From the NCBI GenBank assembly GCA_964606415.1, contig CAZSGN010000040.1, forward strand, positions 1-15,077: DNA of 15,077 nucleotides. Reading direction: 5' to 3'. The position numbers and the translations under genes are program-made. This DNA comes from CAZSGN01 sp964606415. GTDB taxonomy: Bacteria; Bacteroidota; Bacteroidia; Bacteroidales; JBBRXJ01. Of the stretch, positions 8,858 through 15,077 are shown piece after piece (the stretch's first letter is position 1; the number at the start of each line of letters is the position of its first letter). The notes under the pieces were generated by a model that saw only the letters and a list, made by a program, of their open reading frames with translations, did no database searches and was not told where the DNA came from.

Positions 8858-9730
8858 TCATTTTTTTCGGACAACACCAAAAGCTTGAGATACACGATCA
8901 AGAATAATGGCTACAATAACAATGCCTAAACCCGCTTCAAACCCCAGGCCAATATCCGCTTGCAGGATACCCTGGTAAACCTTTTCCCCTAACCCGCTTG
9001 CTCCTACCATTGAAGCAATAACCACCATGGATAAAGCCAGCATAATTACCTGATTTACACCAGCTAAAATGGTGGGCAAAGCCAGCGGAAACTGTACTTT
9101 AAAAAGCAATTGAGAGGGTGTACTTCCAAAAGCCTTTGCAGCCTCAACCACATCCGAAGGCACATTGCGAATACCGAGGTTGGTTAATCTCACAGCCGGT
9201 GGTAAAGAGAAAATAACCGTTGCAATAACGCCAGGCACATTACCTACAGAGAAAAAAAGAATAGCCGGGATAAGATAAACAAAAGCAGGCATCGTCTGCA
9301 TAAAATCAAGGACAGGCCTGATAATTCGTTCAGCACTATCATTTCTTGCCGACCAAATGCCAATAGGTATACCAAATAATAAAGCAATAAAAGACGATGA
9401 AATAACCAGGGCAAGCGTTTGCATCGTCTCTACCCAGAATCCCATAGCAAAGAGAAAGAACAATCCAACAAGGGAGAATACCAACATCCCCCGGCCTTTA
9501 CGCCAACCTTTTTTCTTCAGTGAAGTTTTAAAACCTCCGGCATTGGCTACATAAATTAATAAGGCCAAAACCACAATCATCAGGAATGGGTGTAGAAAAA
9601 GTAAAAGGTCTTGAAAACCTTCTACAAAAAATTCAATAACATTGCTAACACCATCAAGAAATGGTGCGGCATTAGTCGATATCCAATCAACACCTTTTTC
9701 GATATATTTTCCAGGATTAATAATTCTCAT
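8858..9730 (-). CDS. proW: Glycine betaine ABC transporter permease (ProW/OpuAB type)
   Basis: The 290-residue inner-membrane permease has hydrophobic segments around residues 44-65, 82-97, 104-126, 147-180, 222-246 and 264-276. The cytoplasmic coupling loop is clear: EAAKAFGSTPSQLLFKVQFPLALPTI (196-221) carries the EAA...G...LP motif that docks on the ATPase. LDFMQTMPAFVYLIP (141-155) and the SGLGEKVYQGI segment are typical of the ProW/OpuAB family. Its start codon overlaps the ATPase stop as ATGA (9727-9730), with a strong GGAGG site 9 nt upstream, which indicates coupled translation. The protein is slightly longer than B. subtilis OpuAB at the N-terminus, with no fused binding domain, since the binding protein is a separate gene downstream. 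Confidence 0.94.
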   Translation of the reverse strand: MRIINPGKYIEKGVDWISTNAAPFLDGVSNVIEFFVEGFQDLLLFLHPFLMIVVLALLIYVANAGGFKTSLKKKGWRKGRGMLVFSLVGLFFLFAMGFWVETMQTLALVISSSFIALLFGIPIGIWSARNDSAERIIRPVLDFMQTMPAFVYLIPAILFFSVGNVPGVIATVIFSLPPAVRLTNLGIRNVPSDVVEAAKAFGSTPSQLLFKVQFPLALPTILAGVNQVIMLALSMVVIASMVGASGLGEKVYQGILQADIGLGFEAGLGIVIVAIILDRVSQAFGVVRKK

Positions 9731-10956
9731 GATGCATTTCCTCCTTGATTTTTAATTTCAATAACCTCTTTTTCTTCTTTTCTGATGATTTCAGAAATAA
9801 CCGAAGAATGAACAACCAGGCCCTTAAAAACATTATTCTCATCAACCACCGCCACAGGGAGGTTATGATCAATAAAAAGCGGAATAATGTCAGCCACAGA
9901 AGTTTCCGGCAAAACAGTCGGAAAATCCTCTTTTATAGCATTCTTGACAGATTTTTCATTATTATTTTTCAATTCAAGTACATCATCATCCATAACAAAG
10001 CCTCTAAATTTACTTCCGTTATCCACCACGGGTAATCCGTTTAAGCCTTTTGCCCTCATTCTTCTTAAAGCTACTGCAGGCCCGTCTTTTTCAAGATGTA
10101 CAAGTTCAGAATAATTAAATAAAATAGAACCCGCTGTCACAAAATCACTCCGGTCAACATTTTCTACAAAAGCCCGGACATAATCATCAGCAGGATTAAC
10201 TAAAATTTCCTCAGGGGTGCCAATTTGGACAATATAGCCCTCTTTCATAATAGCAATTTGATCGCCAAGCTTAAGCGCTTCATCAAGATCATGAGTAATA
10301 AAAACAATGGTTTTTTTTACTTTCTCTTGTATAGAAAGCAACTCATCCTGCATCTGATTACGGATTAGCGGATCAAGTGCACTAAAAGCTTCATCCATCA
10401 GAAGAATTTCCGAATCAGTGGCTAAAGCTCTTGCCAGGCCAACACGTTGCTGCATACCTCCACTTAACTCACTGGTCATCTTGTACTCATATCCTTCCAG
10501 CCCAACTGTTTTTATAGCCTCCATTGCACTTTTCTCCCGCTCCTCTTTATCAACACCCTGTAGTTCCATTCCAAAAGCCACATTAGAAATCACCGTCCGG
10601 TGCGGCAACAAACCAAAATGCTGAAAAACCATTGATATTTCCTTTTGCCGGATCTTCATCAATTCTTTCTCATTCATTTTAGTAACATCCTTTCCATTAA
10701 CTAAAATTTTACCTTCAGTAGGATTATTGAGACGATTAATACATCTTAACAGGGAACTTTTTCCACTCCCGGAAAGCCCCATAATAACAAAAACTTTCCC
10801 CTGTTCCACATTGAAAGATGCATTGCTTACGCCAACTGTTGATTTTGTCTTACGCAATATCTCATCTTTAGACAAACCTTGCTTTACCATTTCGAGTGCC
10901 TGCTTTTTGCGGCCTCCAAAAATAAGATCAAGGTTACTCACTTCTATTGTTGCCAT
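9727..10956 (-). CDS. proV: Glycine betaine ABC transporter ATPase (ProV/OpuAA type) with CBS pair
   Basis: This 409-residue ATPase energises betaine import. Visible motifs are Walker A GLSGSGKS (60-67), Q-loop Q112, signature LSGGMQQR (164-171), Walker B ILLMDEAFSALD (184-195, D188/E189) and H-loop H222. The N-terminal stretch with KKQALEMVKQGLSKDEIL is typical of OpuAA/ProV. Residues about 270-325 and 335-395 form two CBS domains, which in OpuA-type systems sense ionic strength or cyclic di-AMP; that role here is inferred. Start ATG 10956 (MATIEVSNLD) matches the family's usual beginning. The frame stays open upstream to ATG 11157, which has a GGGGG site 12 nt away, but that extension reads through the tandem repeat. 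The gene follows the porin and overlaps the permease by 4 nt. Confidence 0.93.
   Translation of the reverse strand: MATIEVSNLDLIFGGRKKQALEMVKQGLSKDEILRKTKSTVGVSNASFNVEQGKVFVIMGLSGSGKSSLLRCINRLNNPTEGKILVNGKDVTKMNEKELMKIRQKEISMVFQHFGLLPHRTVISNVAFGMELQGVDKEEREKSAMEAIKTVGLEGYEYKMTSELSGGMQQRVGLARALATDSEILLMDEAFSALDPLIRNQMQDELLSIQEKVKKTIVFITHDLDEALKLGDQIAIMKEGYIVQIGTPEEILVNPADDYVRAFVENVDRSDFVTAGSILFNYSELVHLEKDGPAVALRRMRAKGLNGLPVVDNGSKFRGFVMDDDVLELKNNNEKSVKNAIKEDFPTVLPETSVADIIPLFIDHNLPVAVVDENNVFKGLVVHSSVISEIIRKEEKEVIEIKNQGGNAS
9740..9744 (-). promoter_or_regulatory. Strong Shine-Dalgarno site of the permease gene
   Basis: GGAGG on the minus strand lies inside the last codons of the ATPase gene, 9 nt before the permease ATG. 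Together with the ATGA overlap it explains how the permease is translated efficiently from the shared message, and it fixes the permease start. Confidence 0.75.
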
Positions 10957-10973
10957 AATATTTAATTTATCTG

Positions 10974-11001
10974 TTTGTTCTTTGTTCTTTGTTCGTTGTT
11001 C
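10974..11001. repeat. 7-bp tandem repeat (TTTGTTC)n
   Basis: Three exact copies of TTTGTTC are followed by one variant, GTTGTTC, and a partial fifth unit merges into the adjoining 27-bp repeat. On the transcribed strand it reads GAACAAA repeats, giving an unstructured A-rich stretch about 20-40 nt before the proV start. Confidence 0.85.
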
Positions 11002-11081
11002 TTTGCCTGTCCGTCTATTGACGGATTCCTTGCTTGTCCGTCTGCTGACGGATTCTTTGCTTGTCCGTCTATTGACGGGGT
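11001..11081. repeat. Three tandem 27-bp repeats, each with a CCGTC-N4-GACGG palindrome
   Basis: Units lie at 11001-11027, 11028-11054 and 11055-11081 and differ at only a few positions. Each contains a palindrome (11011-11024, 11038-11051, 11065-11078) of CCGTC, four loop bases and GACGG; the first two gain an outer T-A pair. In the porin-proV transcript they would form three short GC-rich hairpins with 4-nt loops. The 27-bp period keeps the proV frame open. The array resembles dispersed intergenic palindromic repeats known in many bacteria, including REP-type elements, but I cannot tell from one locus whether it is dispersed in this genome. Confidence 0.88.
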
Positions 11082-11174
11082 CTTTGTTAAGTTGGCGTAT
11101 TTGTGATACAATATTGGTATAATCATGCGCATGTGCATTCTTAATATGCAATGCCATGATTCACCATTACCCCC

Positions 11175-12389
11175 TTAAAAATAATAGCCGATATTTATAT
11201 TAAAACGCTTGTTCCAGGGCGCATTTTTTTGTCCACGCCCTAATCCTTCGCCAAAATTACTTGTTAACCAGGGATGATTCACTCCCATCGCGTAATCAAT
11301 ATAAGTATATATATTCCCGGAAACAACAAGCATTCCCGGCACCAACTGCTGTGTATCATAAAAATGATCAATTGATTTATCAATCAATGTATAATCCACA
11401 TATGGCTGAAGTGTGGAAAAAGGCCCCCAGTCCACATCAATAGTATAAGCCAAACCGGCAACATAAGAATGTCCCTCAACAGCAACATCATAAGCAGAAC
11501 CATAGGCCCCCATTTGAATAGTCTCAAGTACAGACCCATCATTTGACTTGGCCAGATAATGATGATAAATATACTCACCTTTAAAATTAAACCGCCCAAA
11601 ATCAACAACCACATGTCCGGCATAAGCTGTAGCCAGTTCATGTGCATTCCTGGCTTGATTATAAATACCGCCTAACTGACCACTAAAACCTATCTCAATG
11701 TTTTCTTTAAGATCATATGCAAACCTGATATTCAATTGATCCAGTTCACGAATATCAGCATCGTAAACAGCCATAGTATCAGCTTCTTTATCATAAATTT
11801 TACCCTTACCGGGAATCACATCATAAGAATAACGTCCCGGCCCTGAATTACCGAAAGTTGTTACCCCTCCATATGTTGGCCCTTCGGGTTCAGCCTGTCG
11901 AAAATAAGCCAAATTGAATTCAAGCTTATTATTTATATCATAATCAAACTTAATTCCCATATCATAATCATCTTCAAGGCCAATATAATAAGGCCCCTGG
12001 AGCCACCATGAATGCGAAGCATACTTTGTAATACCAAAAGGAACCTGAGATATACCCAATTTCATATACAAGTTTTCGTTAAATTCATAACCTATATATC
12101 CATGATGAATAAAATTTGTGCTATAAGTTGGATACCAACGATACTCAAAACTCAAATCAATACCTGAATATGTTGATTCTACATTTAGACGCCAGGTATC
12201 AAAGGTTGCATAAGTATTCGTATTCTTCTGGATTTGTCCATCATAAGACGTACTTACAATGTTATATCTGACCGCACCACCAATAATAACAAAATCCTTT
12301 TGTCTTTCTTCTTGGGCGACAGATAAATTCATGCAAAGAAAGTTAAAAATAAAAAACAAGATTATCAAAATTAGTAATTGATTTCTCAT
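11175..12389 (-). CDS. Outer-membrane porin-like beta-barrel, first gene of the betaine operon
   Basis: The 404-residue protein has a signal peptide (1-25, ending SVA/Q) and then a succession of alternating amphipathic strands rich in Tyr, Trp and Gly. Examples are DLSFEYRWYPTY, LYMKLGISQVPFGI and RFNFKGEYIYHHYL. It ends in NINIGYYF, the aromatic C-terminus expected of an outer-membrane barrel. I recognise no precise family; a 16- or 18-stranded porin is a reasonable inference from length. It lies upstream of proV-proW-proX on the same strand with no terminator seen between, so it probably admits betaine or other small solutes across the outer membrane for that transporter. The start ATG 12389 is preferred; GTG 12398 is an in-frame alternative. 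A ligand cannot be read from the sequence. Confidence 0.82.
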   Translation of the reverse strand: MRNQLLILIILFFIFNFLCMNLSVAQEERQKDFVIIGGAVRYNIVSTSYDGQIQKNTNTYATFDTWRLNVESTYSGIDLSFEYRWYPTYSTNFIHHGYIGYEFNENLYMKLGISQVPFGITKYASHSWWLQGPYYIGLEDDYDMGIKFDYDINNKLEFNLAYFRQAEPEGPTYGGVTTFGNSGPGRYSYDVIPGKGKIYDKEADTMAVYDADIRELDQLNIRFAYDLKENIEIGFSGQLGGIYNQARNAHELATAYAGHVVVDFGRFNFKGEYIYHHYLAKSNDGSVLETIQMGAYGSAYDVAVEGHSYVAGLAYTIDVDWGPFSTLQPYVDYTLIDKSIDHFYDTQQLVPGMLVVSGNIYTYIDYAMGVNHPWLTSNFGEGLGRGQKNAPWNKRFNINIGYYF

Positions 12390-12445
12390 AAAACCCACTC
12401 ATATAAAAAATACAAAATACTACTCATCCCCGGAAGGTAAAAGAA

Positions 12446-12453
12446 CAAAATTA
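12446..12453 (-). promoter_or_regulatory. Possible -7 element for the porin-betaine operon
   Basis: On the minus strand TAATTTTG followed by T matches the Bacteroidota -7 consensus TAnnTTTG exactly. It would give a 5' leader of about 50 nt before the porin start. The expected TTTG at about -33 is not at the right distance (a TTG sits only 13 nt upstream), so the assignment is weak in such AT-rich DNA. Confidence 0.3.
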
Positions 12454-12627
12454 AAAAAAAAAGACTCAACCACTATTTTAATAAAAGAATATTTAAAGAA
12501 TGCAGCATTAAGAATATGCACAGAGAAAAATCAAAAAGTTTTAAAGATGGGGACTGTTCAAAAAAGAATAACCTTTTTGTAAATCTTTCATCGTAAATAT
12601 AAAGATAAATAGGCCTATAATTATAAT

Positions 12628-12659
12628 TTTGCAAAACATAAAATAAGGAATCATATTTG
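12628..12659 (+). promoter_or_regulatory. Candidate Bacteroidota promoter for the barrel-nadE unit
   Basis: TTTG at 12628-12631 is followed after 20 nt by CATATTTG (12652-12659), one mismatch from TAnnTTTG. Spacing and order fit the Bacteroidota sigma factor consensus, and the predicted transcript start would lie about 20 nt before the ATG at 12687. The remainder of the 297-nt divergent region (12390-12686) shows no convincing gene; a 111-codon minus-strand frame there overlaps the barrel gene and is not credible. Confidence 0.45.
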
Positions 12660-12686
12660 TGATAACCAAATAAAAAAAACATATTA

Positions 12687-13343
12687 ATGATGATAAAAAA
12701 AATGCTTTTTCTCATACTTCTTTCTATGAGCAGCCAGTTCATACAATCACAATCAGTTAGATTTAGTATTTTTGCCGATCCGAAATTATCCTGGTTCACA
12801 ACTTCCACAAATAAAATTTCAAATAAGGGTGTGCGCGCCGGGGCACGTTATGGCTTTACGATGGACCGTTTTTTCACGGATAATTATGCCTTTACAACAG
12901 GTTTATCCATCAATCATATCAATGGGCGATTAAGCTTTCAGGATACTTCAATATTAAACACCTCCGATGGAGAACAAGAAATACCACCTGAAACTCCTGT
13001 TTTATATAAAATGCAATATGTTACTGTTCCTTTGGGGTTAAAATTTGTTACGAATGACATCGGGTACATGCGTTTTTATGCAGATATTGGTTTTACAGGG
13101 GAAATTGCCATTCGCTCGGAAGGCAAGATAAAAGAGTTGGAGATCAATAATACCAACATCAAAGATGAAATGAATCCTTTTAATTTATCTTATTACATGG
13201 GTCTTGGAATTGAATATTCATTAGGTGGTTCCAGCGCCATCATGGCAGGATTCATGTACAATAATGGCATTCTTGATATCACCAGTGATGATCAATTGAT
13301 TACTTCCTCTAATCTTGCTTTACGGGTTGGCCTGATTTTTTAG
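12687..13343 (+). CDS. PorT-like outer-membrane beta-barrel protein
   Basis: The 218-residue protein carries a signal peptide (about 1-22, ending FIQSQ/S) and a small barrel domain of the kind found in PorT/outer-membrane beta-barrel families of Bacteroidota. Typical segments are VRAGARYGFTMDRFFTDNYAFTTGLSI, the MQYVTVPLGLKF strand, FYADIGFTGEI, and the final NLALRVGLIF ending in phenylalanine. About eight strands would fit the length. Its function is unknown; members range from secretion accessory proteins to structural barrels. Two ATG codons in tandem (12687, 12690) are both possible starts. It precedes nadE by 39 nt with no terminator between, so the two are probably co-transcribed from the promoter candidate at 12628-12659. 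Confidence 0.85.
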   Translation: MMIKKMLFLILLSMSSQFIQSQSVRFSIFADPKLSWFTTSTNKISNKGVRAGARYGFTMDRFFTDNYAFTTGLSINHINGRLSFQDTSILNTSDGEQEIPPETPVLYKMQYVTVPLGLKFVTNDIGYMRFYADIGFTGEIAIRSEGKIKELEINNTNIKDEMNPFNLSYYMGLGIEYSLGGSSAIMAGFMYNNGILDITSDDQLITSSNLALRVGLIF

Positions 13344-13382
13344 CATATATTTACAACATCCATAACAGAAAAGAACATAATA

Positions 13383-15041
13383 ATGAAGATCGCACTTGCT
13401 CAGATAAATTACACCATTGGAGACTTTAAATACAACAAGGGAAGAATAATTGAAACAATTGAAAAAGCAAAAAGAGATCAGGCCGATCTTGTTGTTTTTT
13501 CAGAATTATCTGTTTGTGGCTATCCGCCACAAGATATGCTGGAACACAAAAAATTCATTAATAAAAGTTATCAGAGTATTGAAACAATTGCTCCTTATTG
13601 CCAGAATATAGCAGCAATTATTGGCGCCCCTTCTTTGAATCCAGATCAAAAGGGAAAACCGCTTTTTAATTCTGCCTATGTTTTGTTTGATGGCAAAATC
13701 CAAAAGATACAACACAAAACCCTCTTACCCACTTATGATATTTTTGATGAATACCGGTATTTTGAATCGAATACAGATTTTAACATACTTGCCTATAAAG
13801 GAAAAAAAATTGCCCTGACCATTTGTGAAGATTTATGGGATGAACAACCAACCGACACACCTCTGTCCCGGAGTAATTTATATAAGGTAACTCCTATGGA
13901 AGAGCTTAGCCATTACAAACCGGATTTTATCATCAACATTGCCGCCTCACCTTTTTCTTCCAGCCGTATAAAAAGTAAAAAAGAAATATTCCGGCAAAAG
14001 GCCAAAAGATACCAGATGCCGCTCGTTTATGTCAATCAGGTAGGTGCAAATACCGAACTTATTTTTGAAGGAGAATCGATGCTCATCAATGAAGAAGGAG
14101 ATATTGTATGTGAGATGGCCTCCTTTGCAGAAGATTATCAACTGATTGATATTGAACATAAAAACACAAGCCCCCTGCTTTCACAGAAAACCGAAGGCCT
14201 TAAAGATAAAACCGCACAAATTCATGATGCTTTACTCTTAGGTATCAAAGACTTTTTCCGCAAACAGCATTTCACCAAAGCAACGCTCGGCCTTTCCGGG
14301 GGCATTGACTCAGCCATTACCTGTGCGTTAGCCAGTGAAGCCCTAGGCCCTGAAAACATACATGTTCTACTGTTACCCTCTCCATACTCTTCGGGGCATT
14401 CTATTGACGATTCGGTCCAATTAGCCAAAAACCTGGGGGTTAAATATGATACCCTGCGGATTGATCCTGTTTTTAAAGAATTCCAGCAACTCCTGAAGCC
14501 TTTATTCAAAGATATGCCGGAGGATACAACAGAGGAAAATATACAGGCACGTATCAGGAGTGTTTTATTAATGGCATTATCAAATAAATTTGGGTATATT
14601 CTGCTTAACACCTCTAACAAAAGCGAAGCAGCTGTGGGTTACAGCACCTTATACGGAGACATGGCCGGAGGATTGAGTGTTTTAGGCGATGTATATAAAA
14701 CAGAGCTTTATCAACTGGCTCATTATCTTAACCGGGATACGGAAATCATTCCGAATAATATTATCACCAAAGCGCCATCGGCTGAATTAAGGCCGGAGCA
14801 AAAAGATTCCGATTCACTACCAGATTATGAACTTCTTGACCAGATCTTATTCAGATATATCGAACAACACAAATCACCTGAAGAAATAGCCACTGAAGGA
14901 TATGATCATGATCTAATTACCAAAATCATCAATCTGATCAATAAAAATGAATATAAAAGATACCAGGCTCCCCCCATGCTTCGTATATCATCAAAGGCTT
15001 TCGGTATCGGCCGACGCATGCCCCTTGTCGCCAGGTTTTAA
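13383..15041 (+). CDS. nadE: Glutamine-dependent NAD+ synthetase
   Basis: The 552-residue enzyme makes NAD+ from nicotinic acid adenine dinucleotide, ATP and glutamine, the last step of NAD biosynthesis in the cytoplasm. Residues 1-260 form the nitrilase-type glutaminase domain with the catalytic triad E41 (FSELSVCGYPP), K112 (HKTLLPTYDIFDE) and C148 (TICEDLW). The C-terminal synthetase domain begins near 280 and has the ATP-pyrophosphatase P-loop SGGIDS (305-310). Further family motifs are NTSNKSEAAVGYSTLYGDMAGG in its middle and KAPSAELRPEQKDSDSLPDYELLD near the NaAD site. Length and all key residues indicate an intact gene. The start ATG is the natural family start (MKIALAQIN). It follows the barrel gene closely; the link is probably positional rather than functional. 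Confidence 0.98.
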   Translation: MKIALAQINYTIGDFKYNKGRIIETIEKAKRDQADLVVFSELSVCGYPPQDMLEHKKFINKSYQSIETIAPYCQNIAAIIGAPSLNPDQKGKPLFNSAYVLFDGKIQKIQHKTLLPTYDIFDEYRYFESNTDFNILAYKGKKIALTICEDLWDEQPTDTPLSRSNLYKVTPMEELSHYKPDFIINIAASPFSSSRIKSKKEIFRQKAKRYQMPLVYVNQVGANTELIFEGESMLINEEGDIVCEMASFAEDYQLIDIEHKNTSPLLSQKTEGLKDKTAQIHDALLLGIKDFFRKQHFTKATLGLSGGIDSAITCALASEALGPENIHVLLLPSPYSSGHSIDDSVQLAKNLGVKYDTLRIDPVFKEFQQLLKPLFKDMPEDTTEENIQARIRSVLLMALSNKFGYILLNTSNKSEAAVGYSTLYGDMAGGLSVLGDVYKTELYQLAHYLNRDTEIIPNNIITKAPSAELRPEQKDSDSLPDYELLDQILFRYIEQHKSPEEIATEGYDHDLITKIINLINKNEYKRYQAPPMLRISSKAFGIGRRMPLVARF

Positions 15042-15053
15042 TTTTTTGAGCTG

Positions 15054-15076
15054 ATAAGTTTCACACTTATTTAATA
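15054..15076 (+). terminator. Possible weak terminator after nadE
   Basis: ATAAGT (15054-15059) and ACTTAT (15065-15070) form a 6-bp stem around a 5-nt loop, followed by TTAATAT. It starts 12 nt after the nadE stop. The stem is short and AT-rich and the window ends here, so the call is tentative. Confidence 0.25.
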
Positions 15077-15077
15077 T

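Larger units (their letters stand above)
10957..11174 (-). other. Porin-proV spacer with an open reading frame of doubtful status
   Basis: The 218 nt between the porin stop and the chosen proV start remain open in the proV frame from ATG 11157. The first 27 residues (MALHIKNAHAHDYTNIVSQI onward) are not repetitive and belong to no family I recognise. The next part is a 9-residue repeat of the form SVNRRTSKE, followed by KEQRTKNKEQTDK, both products of the DNA repeats described separately. A GGGGG motif (11170-11174) immediately follows the porin stop and could serve ATG 11157. It may be an N-terminal extension of the ATPase, a degenerate small gene, or untranslated spacer. I favour the spacer because ProV/OpuAA proteins normally begin at the residue corresponding to 10956. 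Confidence 0.5.

Noticed and set aside
11001..11081. CRISPR array
   Set aside because: The three 27-bp units abut without unique spacers, each is internally palindromic, and no cas gene is near.
10727..11122. A 131-codon plus-strand frame with LLVRLLTDS repeats
   Set aside because: It is the reverse reading of the proV start and the 27-bp repeat array; the repeated peptide simply mirrors the DNA repeat.
12540..12585. AT-only inverted repeat CAAAAA/TTTTTG
   Set aside because: The arms are single-base runs in AT-rich DNA and no gene ends nearby for it to terminate.
12473..12808. A 111-codon minus-strand frame in the divergent intergenic region
   Set aside because: It overlaps the signal peptide and first strands of the barrel gene, has Phe/Leu/Ile/Tyr-rich composition typical of reading AT-rich DNA, and lies over the better-supported promoter.
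14222..14620. A 132-codon minus-strand frame inside nadE
   Set aside because: It lies wholly over the conserved synthetase domain of nadE, whose motifs are intact on the plus strand.

Overview
The window is about 15 kb of AT-rich DNA from a Bacteroidota chromosome, most likely a Bacteroidales/Marinilabiliales-type organism. The evidence is a GldB lipoprotein, PorT-type and porin-type outer-membrane barrels ending in aromatic residues, a GH92/GH42 glycosidase pair, and possible Bacteroidota promoters (TTTG, about 20 nt, then TAnnTTTG). Genus or species cannot be told. No phage, transposase, CRISPR array, rRNA or tRNA was seen.

Left part (1-4469, minus strand): a two-gene carbohydrate unit, a GH42 beta-galactosidase followed 11 nt later by a GH92 alpha-mannosidase with a probable lipoprotein signal. 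No SusC/SusD pair or regulator is present. Divergent from it, 54 nt away, is a plus-strand membrane protein (4524-6509) with a TMTC/GT-C-like N-terminal half and about six C-terminal TPRs. It is followed by a small, very basic 51-residue ORF (6590-6745).

Middle (6800-12389, minus strand): an apparent osmoprotectant-uptake operon. In transcription order it encodes an outer-membrane porin-like barrel, a ProV/OpuAA ATPase with two CBS domains, a ProW/OpuAB permease (ATGA overlap with the ATPase) and an OpuAC-type binding lipoprotein. A hairpin plus T-tract terminator closes it. Such an operon would supply each step of glycine betaine entry: outer-membrane passage, capture, translocation and energy coupling. 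Between the porin and the ATPase lies a 3 x 27-bp tandem repeat, each unit holding a CCGTC/GACGG palindrome, next to a 7-bp tandem repeat. After the terminator comes gldB on the same strand.

Right part (12399-15077, plus strand): a 297-nt divergent intergenic region with candidate promoters for both directions, a small PorT-like outer-membrane barrel gene, and a full-length glutamine-dependent NAD+ synthetase (nadE) 39 nt behind it.

Most genes are confidently assignable to families. The parts most worth a second look are the repeat-bearing porin-proV junction, the inclusion of a dedicated porin in a betaine operon, the bacterial TMTC-like protein and the small basic ORF. I found no clear sign of a wholly new multi-gene system.
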